This document shows positions 26,901-36,156 of a DNA stretch of 64,000 bases, one piece after another. Each line of letters opens with the position of its first letter. Position 1 is the first letter of the stretch. Source of the stretch: Chromatiales bacterium (GTDB lineage: Bacteria > Pseudomonadota > Gammaproteobacteria > Chromatiales > Chromatiaceae); NCBI GenBank assembly GCA_028280505.1, contig JANQLO010000040.1:1-64000 (forward strand), in the 5' to 3' direction. The translations under genes and the position numbers were made by a program. Below the pieces are notes generated by a model. The model was not told where the DNA came from and ran no database searches. It worked only from the letters and a program-made list of their open reading frames with translations.

Positions 26901-27515
26901 TAAAAAACAGGCACCATTGGTCGCAACCACCGGCACCCTGTTCGCCGCGGCAAGTGCGACGCTCGCATGTAGACAGTCTTCTTCATTCTCGCGGCCGGTA
27001 CGAACCAGCTGAAGGTAGTAACGATCGCCGAAGATTTCGCGCCAATGTTCGAGCCGCTGCGTCGCCAACGCCCGGTTCGCCGTCAGTAATGCGCGACCGA
27101 CATCGCCCTCGTGTCCACCGGACAACGCGATCAGTCCTTCGGTGCTTGCGTTGGTGAACCAATTCGGGTCCATCATCGCCTGCCCGAGATGTTGACCCTC
27201 GCGATAACTGCGCGAGACCAGCACGGTCAGATTGCGGTAACCCACATCGTTTTGCACCAACAACACCAGCCGGTTGGGATTGTTGACGTCCTCGGGATTT
27301 CGCAGCCAGGCATCGACGCCCACAATCGGCTTCACACCGGCGGCCATCGCCGCCTTGAAGAAACGGACCAGCGCAAACATATTGGATTGATCAGTCAGCG
27401 CAACCGCCGGCATGCCCAAATCGGCGACCCGTTGCACCAAGGGTTTGACCCTTGCGACACCATCCACCAGCGAGTATTCGGAATGCACGTGTAGGTGGAC
27501 GAAATCGGCCGACAT
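23949..27515 (-). CDS. dnaE: DNA polymerase III alpha subunit
   Basis: About 1188 residues. N-terminal PHP domain (FVHLHVHSEYSLVDG), then the polymerase core with catalytic Asp in MPDFDVDFCMDKRD, fingers, a helix-hairpin-helix around KKANRRVLESLIRAGALDHLG, and an OB-fold with VTVAGMVVAVNRRNTQRG. This is the replicative polymerase of the holoenzyme. The ATG of MSADF has CAGG eight bases upstream, so I prefer it to a GTG six codons earlier. It lies in the lpxB-rnhB-dnaE-accA cluster. Confidence 0.97.
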   Translation of the reverse strand: MSADFVHLHVHSEYSLVDGVARVKPLVQRVADLGMPAVALTDQSNMFALVRFFKAAMAAGVKPIVGVDAWLRNPEDVNNPNRLVLLVQNDVGYRNLTVLVSRSYREGQHLGQAMMDPNWFTNASTEGLIALSGGHEGDVGRALLTANRALATQRLEHWREIFGDRYYLQLVRTGRENEEDCLHASVALAAANRVPVVATNGACFLSADEFSAHEVRVCIHEGRTLDDPRRVKRFSDQQYLRSPQEMAELFADLPEALENSVEIAKRCNLEIVLGKSFLPDFPIPDGMTMDEYFRVQSQKGLDWRLQRILDTKAEDCAERRKPYDDRLAVELDVIISMGFPGYFLIVADFIQWAKDNDVPVGPGRGSGAGSLVAYALKITDLDPLEHDLLFERFLNPERVSMPDFDVDFCMDKRDSVIDYVARKYGRDAVSQIITYGSMAAKAVVRDVGRVLGHPYGFTDRVAKMVPFELGMTLDKALNESEDLKHAYAQDEEVTQLIDMAKRLEGLARNAGKHAGGVVIAPGQLTDFSPLYCESDGSNLVTQYDKDDVEAVGLVKFDFLGLRTLTIIDWALKTINAEREAQGEAAIDISAIPVDDPAAFTLLKSAETTAVFQLESTGMKQLISKLQPDCFDDITALVALFRPGPLQSGMVDDFIARKHGIQEVAYPHPDLEPILASTYGVILYQEQVMQIAQVLAGYTLGGADLLRRAMGKKKPEEMAKQGEIFRTGAVARGVEEDTATYIFDLMEKFAGYGFNKSHSAAYALVSYQTLWLKAHYSAAFMAAVLSSDMDNTDKVVTFIEECRAMKLKVEPPDVNRSSYMFTIDGDDTVVYGLGAIKGVGEGAIEGIVESRSRDGRFADLFDFCRRIDLKKANRRVLESLIRAGALDHLGTNRATLMIQLPLALKMAEQHAAMQAAGQNDLFGMSEPEPAAPAPGVVPDGVEEWDDEQRLAGEKETLGLFLTGHPIDFYEAELKSLVSSRIVRLSLDDVRETRGRRGGKKVTVAGMVVAVNRRNTQRGTMASVSLDDKSGRIEAALFSETYEQYRDQIATDRVLVVEGTLVHDEYRGGLSIRADRVTALEDVRLARARLLEVTVHETWLRQKGLTTIDAIAQLQTVMTPAVGKGCAVCVRYRRLDAEVLLRLGDAWQVRPSDVFLRQIQRLLGPGAINLRFGPANPEADARAAEFAQSG

Positions 27516-27637
27516 CAATTTGCCTGGGATCACTCGAACAAGGGGAGATTGAACAAAGAATAACCCGCCGCCCGATGCATCGCTAGCGCCGGTTTCCGCG
27601 CTTGATGAATCATGCTGTGGATGCCGGATCGTTGGCG

Positions 27638-27713
27638 GCGATATTTAATTAATTAAGTTAACTTAATATCTTATATATTTGTTTTAATTAATTATTATCA
27701 ATAATTCTCTTGA
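27638..27713. other. Sharply AT-rich intergenic segment between rnhB and dnaE
   Basis: Almost only A and T, in strong contrast with both sides. It contains TTAATTAATTAA and the perfect 14-base palindrome TTAAGTTAACTTAA (27653-27666), then TTTTAATTAATTATTAT. It overlaps the last codons of rnhB and lies before dnaE. It could be an UP-element or promoter for dnaE, a nucleoid-protein site, or a DNA-unwinding stretch; the sequence does not decide. Confidence 0.4.
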
Positions 27714-28296
27714 CTGGCCCAAAAGAACGCCGATGCAATGGGGTCACACCCAATTCACGCAGCGTCAGCATATGCTGACGGGTCGGATAGCCTTTGTGGC
27801 GGGCCAGCCCATAACCTGGATAAGCCTCGTCCAAAGCGACCATTTCGCGATCCCGACTGACCTTGGCAACGATCGACGCAGCCGAAATACAGGGCTCCGA
27901 GGCGTCACCACCGACGATCGCCCGTGAGCGACAATCCAACTCCGGTGTTCGATTGCCATCGACCAAGGCTTCGTTGGGCCTGATCGCCAGACCTTCGACA
28001 GCGCGACGCATCGCCAGCAGACTCGCATGAAGAATATTGAGCATATCAATCTCTTCAACGTCGGCCCGCCCAAGTGACCAGGCCAGGGATTGTTCGCAGA
28101 TTTGCCCGAACAACTGTTCGCGCCGCCTCTCGGTTAGCTTTTTGGAGTCGGCCAAACCGTCAATCGGCTTTGTCGGATCGAGAATCACCGCAGCAGCAAC
28201 CACAGGACCGGCCAGCGGACCACGCCCGACCTCGTCGACACCGCACACCAACCACTCAGACAAGGCCGCGTGCCCGTAGAAGTTCGACCACCGCAT
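27688..28296 (-). CDS. rnhB: Ribonuclease HII
   Basis: About 202 residues from [10 protein letters not shown]. Catalytic acidic residues are in [21 protein letters not shown] (DE pair), LVDGN and the later [16 protein letters not shown] motif. It removes ribonucleotides from RNA-DNA hybrids. The chosen start overlaps the end of lpxB by about 40 bases; a longer frame of 30 more residues has no family similarity. The C-terminus ([11 protein letters not shown]) runs into the AT-rich segment. Confidence 0.92.
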   Translation of the reverse strand: MRWSNFYGHAALSEWLVCGVDEVGRGPLAGPVVAAAVILDPTKPIDGLADSKKLTERRREQLFGQICEQSLAWSLGRADVEEIDMLNILHASLLAMRRAVEGLAIRPNEALVDGNRTPELDCRSRAIVGGDASEPCISAASIVAKVSRDREMVALDEAYPGYGLARHKGYPTRQHMLTLRELGVTPLHRRSFGPVKRIIDNN

Positions 28297-29407
28297 TCGC
28301 GGCTTGGCGATTGGTATCCGTTCGCAAGGTCTTGTGGATTTCGCGATAACGTGTGGCGATGCGCTGACGAATATCCGTATCCTCAAAAAACCTCAACAAA
28401 GCCGGGACTAGGTTTTTGGGTTCACATTCAGCCTGGATGAACTCCGGCGCCAAGCGTTCATCCGCGAGCAGATTGGCCATCGCAACATGCTCGATCTTCA
28501 CCAGTTTAAGAAACCGCGCAATCGCGTAGGTCGCCGCGTTCAATTTGTAGCCGACGACCATCGGTCGCTTGCTCAGCAAAGTCTCCAGCGTGGCCGTCCC
28601 GGACGCCGTCAGGACCACATCGGCTGCCGCCAACGCCAAACGACTGGTGCCGATGGAAATCGCGATATCCAGTTCCGGGCAGCATTGTTCTTTTTCAGCA
28701 AGCAGAAGGTCGCGGGTTTTTTCGTTGACCAAAGGCACCACGATCCTGAGATCGGGTAGCCGGTGTTGCAACGCTACCGCTGTTCGCAAAAAGGGGCGCG
28801 TCAATCGCCCGACCTCGCCACTGCGGCTACCGGGCAATACCGCCAACACGCTGGATTTTTCTTCGAGACCGAGTTCGGCACGCGCGGCCATACGATCCGG
28901 TTCGAGCGACATCTCGCAAGCCAAAGGATGTCCAACATAATGCGCGGGCACGCCATGGCGTTCGAGAAACACCGTTTCAAAAGGAAATATCGTGAGCAAT
29001 AGATCGACCGCGCGGCGAATGGCACGCACTCGACCTGTACGCCAAGCCCATACGGTAGGGCTCACATAATGCACCGTAGGCACGCCTGAGGCACGCAACT
29101 TACGTTCCAGCGTGAGATTGAAGTCAGGTGCGTCGACACCGATGAACACCGCCGGCGGTGTATCACGCCAACGTTCCAATAGTGTTGAACGCAACCGCAA
29201 CAGACGTGGCAGATGATGCAGAACCTCGAACAGGCCCATGACCGACAAGCTGTCCATTGCCTCCCATTCGTCGATCCCCACCTGACGCATTTTCGGTCCG
29301 GCGACACCTTCAAAGCGTACTTCGGGCAAACGCTCGCGCAGGGCCTTCATCAGACCGGCAGCGAGTAGATCGCCCGAGGGTTCGGCAACAACGATGGCAA
29401 TGCGCAT
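28256..29407 (-). CDS. lpxB: Lipid-A-disaccharide synthase
   Basis: 383 residues, GT19 family. [19 protein letters not shown] at the N-terminus, [30 protein letters not shown] and [12 protein letters not shown] are the LpxB signature blocks. It joins UDP-diacylglucosamine and lipid X at the inner face of the inner membrane to form the lipid A disaccharide. It follows lpxA by 22 bases in the operon. Confidence 0.97.
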   Translation of the reverse strand: MRIAIVVAEPSGDLLAAGLMKALRERLPEVRFEGVAGPKMRQVGIDEWEAMDSLSVMGLFEVLHHLPRLLRLRSTLLERWRDTPPAVFIGVDAPDFNLTLERKLRASGVPTVHYVSPTVWAWRTGRVRAIRRAVDLLLTIFPFETVFLERHGVPAHYVGHPLACEMSLEPDRMAARAELGLEEKSSVLAVLPGSRSGEVGRLTRPFLRTAVALQHRLPDLRIVVPLVNEKTRDLLLAEKEQCCPELDIAISIGTSRLALAAADVVLTASGTATLETLLSKRPMVVGYKLNAATYAIARFLKLVKIEHVAMANLLADERLAPEFIQAECEPKNLVPALLRFFEDTDIRQRIATRYREIHKTLRTDTNRQAANAVVELLRARGLV

Positions 29408-29429
29408 TAAACTCGGTTGCGCAGCACGC

Positions 29430-30224
29430 TTAGCGTACGATGCTGCGCTCGCTCGCAGCGAGGAAATCCGCCATCACGCGCAGTTCTTCATTGTCCGCGC
29501 CCATTTCGATGATCTGCCGGCGCGCCTCAGCGAGCGGAAGGCCCGACATGTAGAGCGTTTTATAGGCCTGCTTGATATTGACGATCTGTTCCCCGCTAAA
29601 CTGCCGCCGACGTAAACCTTCGCTGTTGATACCGTGTGGCTTCGCCGGATGCCCGCCCAGCATGACGTAAGGCGGCACATCCTTGCCGATCACGCTTCCC
29701 ATCGCGGTAAAACAGTGCTGCCCTATCCGGCAGAACTGGTGAACAACGCTGAAACCGCCAAGGATGGCCCAATCATCAACATGCACATGCCCGCCGAGCG
29801 AGGCCGCATTCGCCATGATGGTATGGTTGCCTATGTGGCAATCGTGCGCGACATGAGTGTACGCCATCAGCAAATTGTCGTTACCGACAGCGGTCAGAGC
29901 CCCGTCCTGCACGGTGCCCCGGTGTAAGGTGGCAAACTCTCGGATTTGGTTGCGGTCACCAATCTCGAGAAAAGTCCGCTCACCCGCATACTTTTTGTCC
30001 TGTGGATCTTCACCCACCGAGGCGAACTGAAAAATGCGGTTATCACGTCCGATACGGCAAGGACCGCGAATCACTACATGCGGTCCGATCTCGGTACCCT
30101 TGCCAATCTCGACCTCGGCACCGATAACCGCAAAAGGCCCGACAGTCACCCCTTCGTCGAGTCGCGCGGCCGGATCGATGACCGCCCGTGCATCGATCAC
30201 GATCAGAGGTCCCGTGCCGTACAC
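29430..30224 (-). CDS. lpxA: UDP-N-acetylglucosamine acyltransferase
   Basis: 264 residues. Left-handed beta-helix of hexapeptide repeats through the first two thirds ([20 protein letters not shown] onward), catalytic His in [16 protein letters not shown], and a helical C-terminal domain. It adds the first hydroxyacyl chain to UDP-GlcNAc from acyl-ACP, the first step of lipid A synthesis. The start overlaps the end of fabZ by 22 bases. Confidence 0.97.
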   Translation of the reverse strand: MYGTGPLIVIDARAVIDPAARLDEGVTVGPFAVIGAEVEIGKGTEIGPHVVIRGPCRIGRDNRIFQFASVGEDPQDKKYAGERTFLEIGDRNQIREFATLHRGTVQDGALTAVGNDNLLMAYTHVAHDCHIGNHTIMANAASLGGHVHVDDWAILGGFSVVHQFCRIGQHCFTAMGSVIGKDVPPYVMLGGHPAKPHGINSEGLRRRQFSGEQIVNIKQAYKTLYMSGLPLAEARRQIIEMGADNEELRVMADFLAASERSIVR

Positions 30225-30631
30225 ATAATCTCTGCCGATGCCACGACACTTCCGTCGACCTTGGCCTCAGCGGAGAACACCCAGATCTCCCTGCGTCGTT
30301 TGATCACCTCGACTTCGAACACCAACTGATCACCGGGCACTACGGGGCGTTTGAATCGCGCCTTGTCGACCCCGACCAGATAGTAAATCGCCTCTTTCGG
30401 CACATCCGCACTCTCCATGGCCAGCAGACCGGTCGCCTGCGCCATGGCTTCGATCAAGAGCACCCCGGGCATTACCGGTTTGCTGGGGAAGTGACCCTGA
30501 AAAAAAGGCTCATTGATGCTGACATTTTTAATCGCACGCAGACGCTTGCCCGGCTCACTGTCGATTACCCGATCAACCAGCAGAAACGGGTAGCGATGTG
30601 GCAACAGGCTTTGAATTTCTTGAATGTCCAT
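30203..30631 (-). CDS. fabZ: 3-hydroxyacyl-[ACP] dehydratase
   Basis: About 142 residues from [10 protein letters not shown]. The hot-dog fold active site is [24 protein letters not shown], with the catalytic His in GHFP and the Glu in IEAMAQ. It dehydrates 3-hydroxyacyl-ACP in fatty acid elongation and competes with LpxA/LpxD for substrate. A GGAGG lies about 13 bases before the ATG, rather far. It overlaps lpxA. Confidence 0.96.
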   Translation of the reverse strand: MDIQEIQSLLPHRYPFLLVDRVIDSEPGKRLRAIKNVSINEPFFQGHFPSKPVMPGVLLIEAMAQATGLLAMESADVPKEAIYYLVGVDKARFKRPVVPGDQLVFEVEVIKRRREIWVFSAEAKVDGSVVASAEIMCTARDL

Positions 30632-30768
30632 GGCGTCTAACGCAACCTCCGAATTCTTAGATCTGTCAGTTGGCAAGTCATTTTAATCGCTGCGGCTCGA
30701 ATCATCCGTGCGCATCATCGCGCGCCACAGATTCATCCCCTTGTACCGCGTACCCAAAAATCGGCCAC

Positions 30769-31812
30769 TCACGCCTCACCGCCGGAACCGTCCTTGAGCG
30801 CAGCCAACTCGCGTTCCAGCTGTTTGACCCGGCGCACCATATCATCCAAATGACGCAAACGGGCAAAGTTCTTCAGCCATACCGCATGCTCCATTGCCGG
30901 CACGGTACCGGTATAGAGGCCAGGCTTCCCGATCGACCGTGTAACTGAAGTCACACCCGAAACATGGACGTGATCGGCGAGCTCGACATGGCCGGTGATA
31001 CCCGCACCGCCGGCAATGGTGCAATAAGCACCGACTTTGGACGAACCGGCAATCGCCGAACATCCTGCCAACGCGGTATGCTCACCAATCTGCACATTGT
31101 GTGCGACATGCACTTGGCTATCGATCTTCACACCATCGGCGAGTCGGGTATCACCAATCGCGCCACGGTCGATTGACGAGCAGGAGCCAATCTCGACGTC
31201 ATCTCCCAAAATCGCCCGACCGATCTGAGGCACCTTGACCCAGGCACCTTCCTCGTTGGCGAGACCGAAGCCATCACCACCGATCACGGCACCCGGATGA
31301 ATCAAACAACGGCGACCAAGCCGTGTATCCGTACAAAGCGTCACCGACGCAACCAGACGCGAGCCTTCGCCTATAAACGCATTGTCCAAAACGACGCAGC
31401 CGGGGCCGATCACGACATCGGCCTCAACGATCACGCCCGGGCCGATATAACAATTCGCCCCTATGCTGGCCGAACCATCGATCTGCGCACTGGGTTCAAC
31501 AACGGCACTCGCATGAATACCCACGCTTCCTACCGGCTCCGGGTACAGAACACTCATCACCCGCGCATGAGCCAGATAGGGATTATCGGAAACCAAACAA
31601 TCAACCGGACAATCGGCAGCATCTTCCTCGGCCAGAATCACCGCCGATGCGTCCGTGCTTTTCAGTTGACTCTTGTAACGACGGTTGGCCAGGAAACTGA
31701 TTGCGCCCTCACCGGCTTCATCGAGTGTCGCCACACGACTGATCAATCTCGACGACTCTCCCCGTAACTCGGCACCCGATAACTGGGCCAATTCGTCTAA
31801 GGTCAGCGCCAC
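30769..31812 (-). CDS. lpxD: UDP-3-O-acylglucosamine N-acyltransferase
   Basis: 347 residues. N-terminal uridine-binding domain (LTLDELAQLSGAELRG), then a left-handed beta-helix of hexapeptide repeats and a C-terminal helix. The catalytic His lies in KIDSQVHVAHNVQIGEHT. It adds the second hydroxyacyl chain in lipid A synthesis. It follows skp by ten bases. Between it and fabZ is a 137-base gap with nothing I can name. Confidence 0.97.
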   Translation of the reverse strand: MALTLDELAQLSGAELRGESSRLISRVATLDEAGEGAISFLANRRYKSQLKSTDASAVILAEEDAADCPVDCLVSDNPYLAHARVMSVLYPEPVGSVGIHASAVVEPSAQIDGSASIGANCYIGPGVIVEADVVIGPGCVVLDNAFIGEGSRLVASVTLCTDTRLGRRCLIHPGAVIGGDGFGLANEEGAWVKVPQIGRAILGDDVEIGSCSSIDRGAIGDTRLADGVKIDSQVHVAHNVQIGEHTALAGCSAIAGSSKVGAYCTIAGGAGITGHVELADHVHVSGVTSVTRSIGKPGLYTGTVPAMEHAVWLKNFARLRHLDDMVRRVKQLERELAALKDGSGGEA

Positions 31813-31822
31813 GGGCTAGGCC

Positions 31823-32341
31823 TCATTGACTCGCAGCATCGAGTTCGCGCATACGAGCCAGCACCTTGTCGGTGATATTCGCGCGCTCCGACGCCCAGGT
31901 CACACCGCTCTCCAAAACGATATCGAGTTGTTCCGCTTTGGCCACCTCGGCTATGACCTCGGACAACACGAGCCGCAGGTGATCCATCTCTTCATTCAGC
32001 CGCAAGCGTCGATCGCTTTCCAACTCCTCCTTGTCATTTTCCAGACGCAACGTGCGCGAGCGAATATCGCGTTGTAAGCTCTTGGCCTCGACATCGCTGA
32101 GCTCGGCCCGATCTTCGAGCAAACGCTCCTCAAGCTTCGCGACTTGCTCGGCTTGCTCTATTGTTTTGGCCTCGCGCGCCGAAAATTCGTTCTTGATCTT
32201 CTCGCGCACCCTGGCGAGCTGTGGTACCTCTTTCTGTAACCTAACAACGTTAACCACCGCGACCGAAACGTCGGCTGCGACAACCGGCTGCGTGAAAGGA
32301 AGTACTATAAGTAAGGCATATGTTAACCATCGTCTGTTCAT
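31823..32341 (-). CDS. skp: Periplasmic chaperone Skp/OmpH
   Basis: 172 residues. Signal peptide of about 22 residues (MNRRWLTYALLIVLPF, cleavage after VVAA), then VSVAVVNVVRLQ, the Skp strand, and a long Lys/Glu-rich coiled coil from about 45 to 130 that forms the tentacles of the trimer. It carries unfolded outer-membrane proteins across the periplasm to BamA, whose gene is directly upstream. Confidence 0.93.
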   Translation of the reverse strand: MNRRWLTYALLIVLPFTQPVVAADVSVAVVNVVRLQKEVPQLARVREKIKNEFSAREAKTIEQAEQVAKLEERLLEDRAELSDVEAKSLQRDIRSRTLRLENDKEELESDRRLRLNEEMDHLRLVLSEVIAEVAKAEQLDIVLESGVTWASERANITDKVLARMRELDAASQ

Positions 32342-32352
32342 CGCTTCCCCAT

Positions 32353-34635
32353 TTAGAAAGTGGATCCAAAGGAGAACTGGAACTGCTCTTCGTCATCCTC
32401 GTTATCGGCGTTGAAAGGCACACCGAAACTAACCGTGAGCGCACCCACCGGTGATAACCAAGACGCCCCCAGACCTACCGAATACCGCAGTTCAGTGCTT
32501 TCAAAATAATCCGACTGATCGGTATCGATAATTGTACCCGCATCAATGAAGGCGGCGAGACGAACGGACTCGGTATCCCTCACGAACGGTGGCGGAAACA
32601 GCACTTCCAGCCCTCCGGCATAGAACAAATTGCCGCCGAGGGGGTCCCCCTCGGAATCGCGGGGGCCAATCGAACGTGCCTCGAAACCACGTACGCTACC
32701 TGGACCACCACCAAAAAAATTCTCGAAAAAGGGCAAACGGGAAATATCGCCGTATGCGTCGCCGAAACCGATCTCGCCATTCAATGAAACCACGAGATCC
32801 TCAGCCAACTGCCAATAACGACGGTGCTCATAAGACAGTTTGTAGAACGTCAACTCGCTACCGGGCACCGCGACCTCGGCAAAAAAGGACTGTATTGCGC
32901 CACTGCTTGGAAAAATCGCGCTATCGCGAGAATCATGGCGCCAACTCAACGTAACCTCGAAGTTCAAAAAACTGGTGCCTTCGGTTTGTTCGAATTCCAG
33001 AACTTCATCCGACGGATCGTTGCCGGCTTCGAAATCGATATGATGGATACGGGCGCCGAAGTTAAAGCGATTGAACTCGCTTAGAGGAATACCGAAAGTC
33101 ATGCCGAGTATGGCGTCGTCAGTCTTGAAATCCGCGGTATCCAAATCGTCAAAGTCGGTAGTTCGATAGCTTACCTCGAACCCGCGGCTAACACCGTCTA
33201 TGGTGTAGTAAGGATTGGTAAAAGCAACCTGGTACTGTTGGTTGGCATCGCTGGTACGAAGCGCAAGCGAGACTCGCTTGCCGGTACCGGCGAAATTATC
33301 CTGATTGACCGAGGCATTGACGATAACGCCATCGGATTGGGAGAAGCCCAAACCGGCCAGCAATGAGCCCGACGGCTTCTCTTCGACCGCAACATTGATA
33401 TCCACCTCGTCTGCCGAACCCGGAACCGAGGGCGTCTCAACCGTGACAGTGTTAAAAAAACCGGTACGTTGCGCACGTTCACGCGATAGCTTCAGTTTCT
33501 CTCCGGAAAACCAGGCAGATTCCATCTGTCGAAATTCTCGCCGAATGACCTCGTCACGGGTACGTGCATTGCCCGTTATGTTGATACGCCGCACGTAGAC
33601 CCGTTTACCCGGGTCGACAAAAAAAGTCACCGCGACCGTTTTGTTTTCCTCGTCGATTTCCGGAATACTATTGACATTGGCGAAGGAATGGCCGAGATCG
33701 GACAATCTTGCCGATATCCTATCGCTACTGCCAACCACCGCTTTGCGTGCAAAAGGTTCACCTCGACGCAAATGAATCAATGGGAAGTATTCTTCAGCTT
33801 CGCCCACCAGCTCACCGGCCAGTCGGATGTCACTGATGGTATACACGTTCCCCTCATCGATATTGATCGTGATGTAAATGTCACGCTTGTCCGGGGTAAT
33901 GGTGACCTGGGTCGAGTCGATCTTGAAATTCACATAGCCGCGATCGAGATAATATGACCGCAACGCCTCCAAATCACCCGCCAGCTTAGGTCGTGAATAC
34001 TGATTGTCTCGGGTGAACCGTGACAACAAACCACCGGTCGAAGATTCGAACTCGTCCAGCAAATCATCTTCTTCAAACGCCGTGTTGCCGACGATGTTGA
34101 TTTGTTTGATCAGCGCAGTCGCGCCTTCGACTACATCGATATCAATCACGACCCGATTGCGTTCCAGCGGCGTCACGGTCGAAGTGAGTTCGACGGCGTA
34201 CTTGCCCTGATTGAAATACTGACGTTCCAGTTCCTGCTCGATACGATCCAATACCGAACGCTCGAAGGTTCGACCTTCCGCCAAACCGATATCCTTCAGA
34301 CCCTCTTTCAACGCCTCGCTGTCGATCGATTTGTTGCCGGAGAAATTGATCTCCGAGATCGCGGGACGCTCGCTGACGATGACGACGAGAACGTTACCGA
34401 CCTTCTCCAATCGCACATCCTTAAAGAATCCGGTTTTGTACAGCTCGCGAACGATGTCGCCGGTTCGGTCGAAACTGACCTGATCGCCGGGTTTGACCGG
34501 CAGATAATTGAACACCGTACCGGCAGTGATGCGCTGCAGACCCTCGACCCTTATATCCTCTACTCTAAAACCTTCGGCAACCGCTTGCGTCGCCCAACCG
34601 AGCAGAAAAAACGCCCACCAGAGTCTTGTCCGCAC
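32353..34635 (-). CDS. bamA: Outer-membrane protein assembly factor BamA
   Basis: 760 residues. Signal peptide to about residue 20 (LLGWATQAVA), five POTRA domains to about residue 420, then a 16-stranded Omp85 barrel ending in FSFGSTF with the C-terminal Phe. GGGPGSVRGFE is the conserved VRGF lid loop. It inserts beta-barrels into the outer membrane. The start codon is probably GTG, with a poor ribosome site. The 150 bases upstream show no clear structure. Confidence 0.97.
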   Translation of the reverse strand: MRTRLWWAFFLLGWATQAVAEGFRVEDIRVEGLQRITAGTVFNYLPVKPGDQVSFDRTGDIVRELYKTGFFKDVRLEKVGNVLVVIVSERPAISEINFSGNKSIDSEALKEGLKDIGLAEGRTFERSVLDRIEQELERQYFNQGKYAVELTSTVTPLERNRVVIDIDVVEGATALIKQINIVGNTAFEEDDLLDEFESSTGGLLSRFTRDNQYSRPKLAGDLEALRSYYLDRGYVNFKIDSTQVTITPDKRDIYITINIDEGNVYTISDIRLAGELVGEAEEYFPLIHLRRGEPFARKAVVGSSDRISARLSDLGHSFANVNSIPEIDEENKTVAVTFFVDPGKRVYVRRINITGNARTRDEVIRREFRQMESAWFSGEKLKLSRERAQRTGFFNTVTVETPSVPGSADEVDINVAVEEKPSGSLLAGLGFSQSDGVIVNASVNQDNFAGTGKRVSLALRTSDANQQYQVAFTNPYYTIDGVSRGFEVSYRTTDFDDLDTADFKTDDAILGMTFGIPLSEFNRFNFGARIHHIDFEAGNDPSDEVLEFEQTEGTSFLNFEVTLSWRHDSRDSAIFPSSGAIQSFFAEVAVPGSELTFYKLSYEHRRYWQLAEDLVVSLNGEIGFGDAYGDISRLPFFENFFGGGPGSVRGFEARSIGPRDSEGDPLGGNLFYAGGLEVLFPPPFVRDTESVRLAAFIDAGTIIDTDQSDYFESTELRYSVGLGASWLSPVGALTVSFGVPFNADNEDDEEQFQFSFGSTF

Positions 34636-34787
34636 TCAAACGTCTCCCGAAATCACAAAATCTGGGTCTGTGCGATGTCACGCACGTTTGCCACAAGGCC
34701 CTGGATTATAAGGGAACACCCTGATCAAAAGTAGAAGGGATCCACTCGGAAAGGCGTCATAGCTTATGTCGCCAAAACTCAGGAAGC

Positions 34788-36152
34788 CTAATCGAGGATG
34801 CGCAGGATATCCACATAGAAGGCTAGCGACATCAAACCCAACAACAGCGCCAACCCAATCTTCTGACCTTGGACCATCGCCGCTTCCGACAAAGGGCTCC
34901 CCTTGATCGCCTCAATCGCAAAATACAACAAATGACCGCCGTCCAATATCGGCACCGGCAACAGATTCAATACGCCCAGACTAATACTGACGATAGCCAG
35001 AAACTTAAGGAAATAGACAAAACCGATGCTGGCCGTCTTACCCGCGGCATCGGCAATGGTAATCGGGCCACTCAGATTGTGAATGGAGGCCTGGCCGGTC
35101 AAGATGCGCCAAATCACCTTGAGCGTCAGCACGGAATACTCGGCGGTGCGCGCTACAGCAGCCGGCAATGCCTCGCCCCATCCCATGCTGTAATGCACCC
35201 GATATCGCTCGTTCAGACCGGGTACCGGCTGATTCGCCGCCCCGATACGGCCAATAACGGCGTCGTTACGCGCATGGGGTGCCGGGGTCAAAAACAATTC
35301 ATGATGGCTGCCGGCGCGTTCCAGCAACAGCCCGATAGTGACACCGGGTCTTGCCTGAACGTATTCAACCCACTGGTGCCAATCGGCAATCGCTTGACCA
35401 TCCGCACTCAGGATACGATCACCGCTCCGAACGCCCGCGGTATCCGCAGCCTCGCCACTGACAATTTCACCGAACACCGGCGGCACTTTCGGACGATAAG
35501 GCACGATACCGAGATGAGCCAATAGATCGTTGGTCTCAGCGAGATCACCGACGTCAGACGACAACATCACCCGCACCCGTTCAATCCCGTCAACATCCCG
35601 AACCTTTATCCGAAGTTCCGGACGCGCGACAGATGCCGTTGCCAGTTCCTGTATCGCCAATGGCCAGGTCGGTGTCAACCTCGCATCGATCGCGACGATT
35701 TCGTCACCCGCCTGGATCTGTGCCCGATCGGCCGCCAGACCCGGCTTGACCTCGCCGATAATCGGCCGGATACCGGTTTCACCGAGGGTCAATACCCCCC
35801 AAAAGGCGACAATTGCGAACAAAAAGTTGAACAAAGGCCCGGCAACCACGATTGCGGAACGTATCCACAAAGGTTGGCGATTGAAAGCCCGATGGGCGTC
35901 CTGTGGCGGCACCGGTCCCTCATGCTCATCGAGCATCTTCACGTAACCGCCAAGTGGTATGGCCGCAATGACGTACTCCGGCTTGTCGGGACCGCTTTGG
36001 CGGCGCCACAGCGGCCGCCCGAAACCGACCGAGAAGCGCAATACCTTGACACCGAGCCGACGCGCCACCCAAAAGTGTCCGAATTCGTGTACCGCGACCA
36101 AAAGGCCGACCGCAACAATGAACGCCAATATCTTGAGCAGCAGATCTTCCAT
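34788..36152 (-). CDS. rseP: Site-2 protease RseP
   Basis: About 454 residues from MEDLLLKILA. HEFGHFW in the first membrane helix is the zinc HExxH motif, and LPVPILDGGHLL in a late helix gives the LDG motif Asp. Two PDZ domains lie between. It cleaves anti-sigma factors such as RseA inside the membrane during envelope stress. It starts about five bases from the end of dxr; an extra 20 residues in a longer frame overlap dxr and are rejected. Confidence 0.96.
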   Translation of the reverse strand: MEDLLLKILAFIVAVGLLVAVHEFGHFWVARRLGVKVLRFSVGFGRPLWRRQSGPDKPEYVIAAIPLGGYVKMLDEHEGPVPPQDAHRAFNRQPLWIRSAIVVAGPLFNFLFAIVAFWGVLTLGETGIRPIIGEVKPGLAADRAQIQAGDEIVAIDARLTPTWPLAIQELATASVARPELRIKVRDVDGIERVRVMLSSDVGDLAETNDLLAHLGIVPYRPKVPPVFGEIVSGEAADTAGVRSGDRILSADGQAIADWHQWVEYVQARPGVTIGLLLERAGSHHELFLTPAPHARNDAVIGRIGAANQPVPGLNERYRVHYSMGWGEALPAAVARTAEYSVLTLKVIWRILTGQASIHNLSGPITIADAAGKTASIGFVYFLKFLAIVSISLGVLNLLPVPILDGGHLLYFAIEAIKGSPLSEAAMVQGQKIGLALLLGLMSLAFYVDILRILD

Positions 36153-36156
36153 CGCG

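Noticed and set aside
25194-26903. A 569-codon open frame on the plus strand inside dnaE, and another of 308 codons at 24234-25160
   Set aside because: They are antisense to a complete dnaE; their translations show His/Asp/Arg-rich low-information sequence typical of codon-bias shadows and have no family features.
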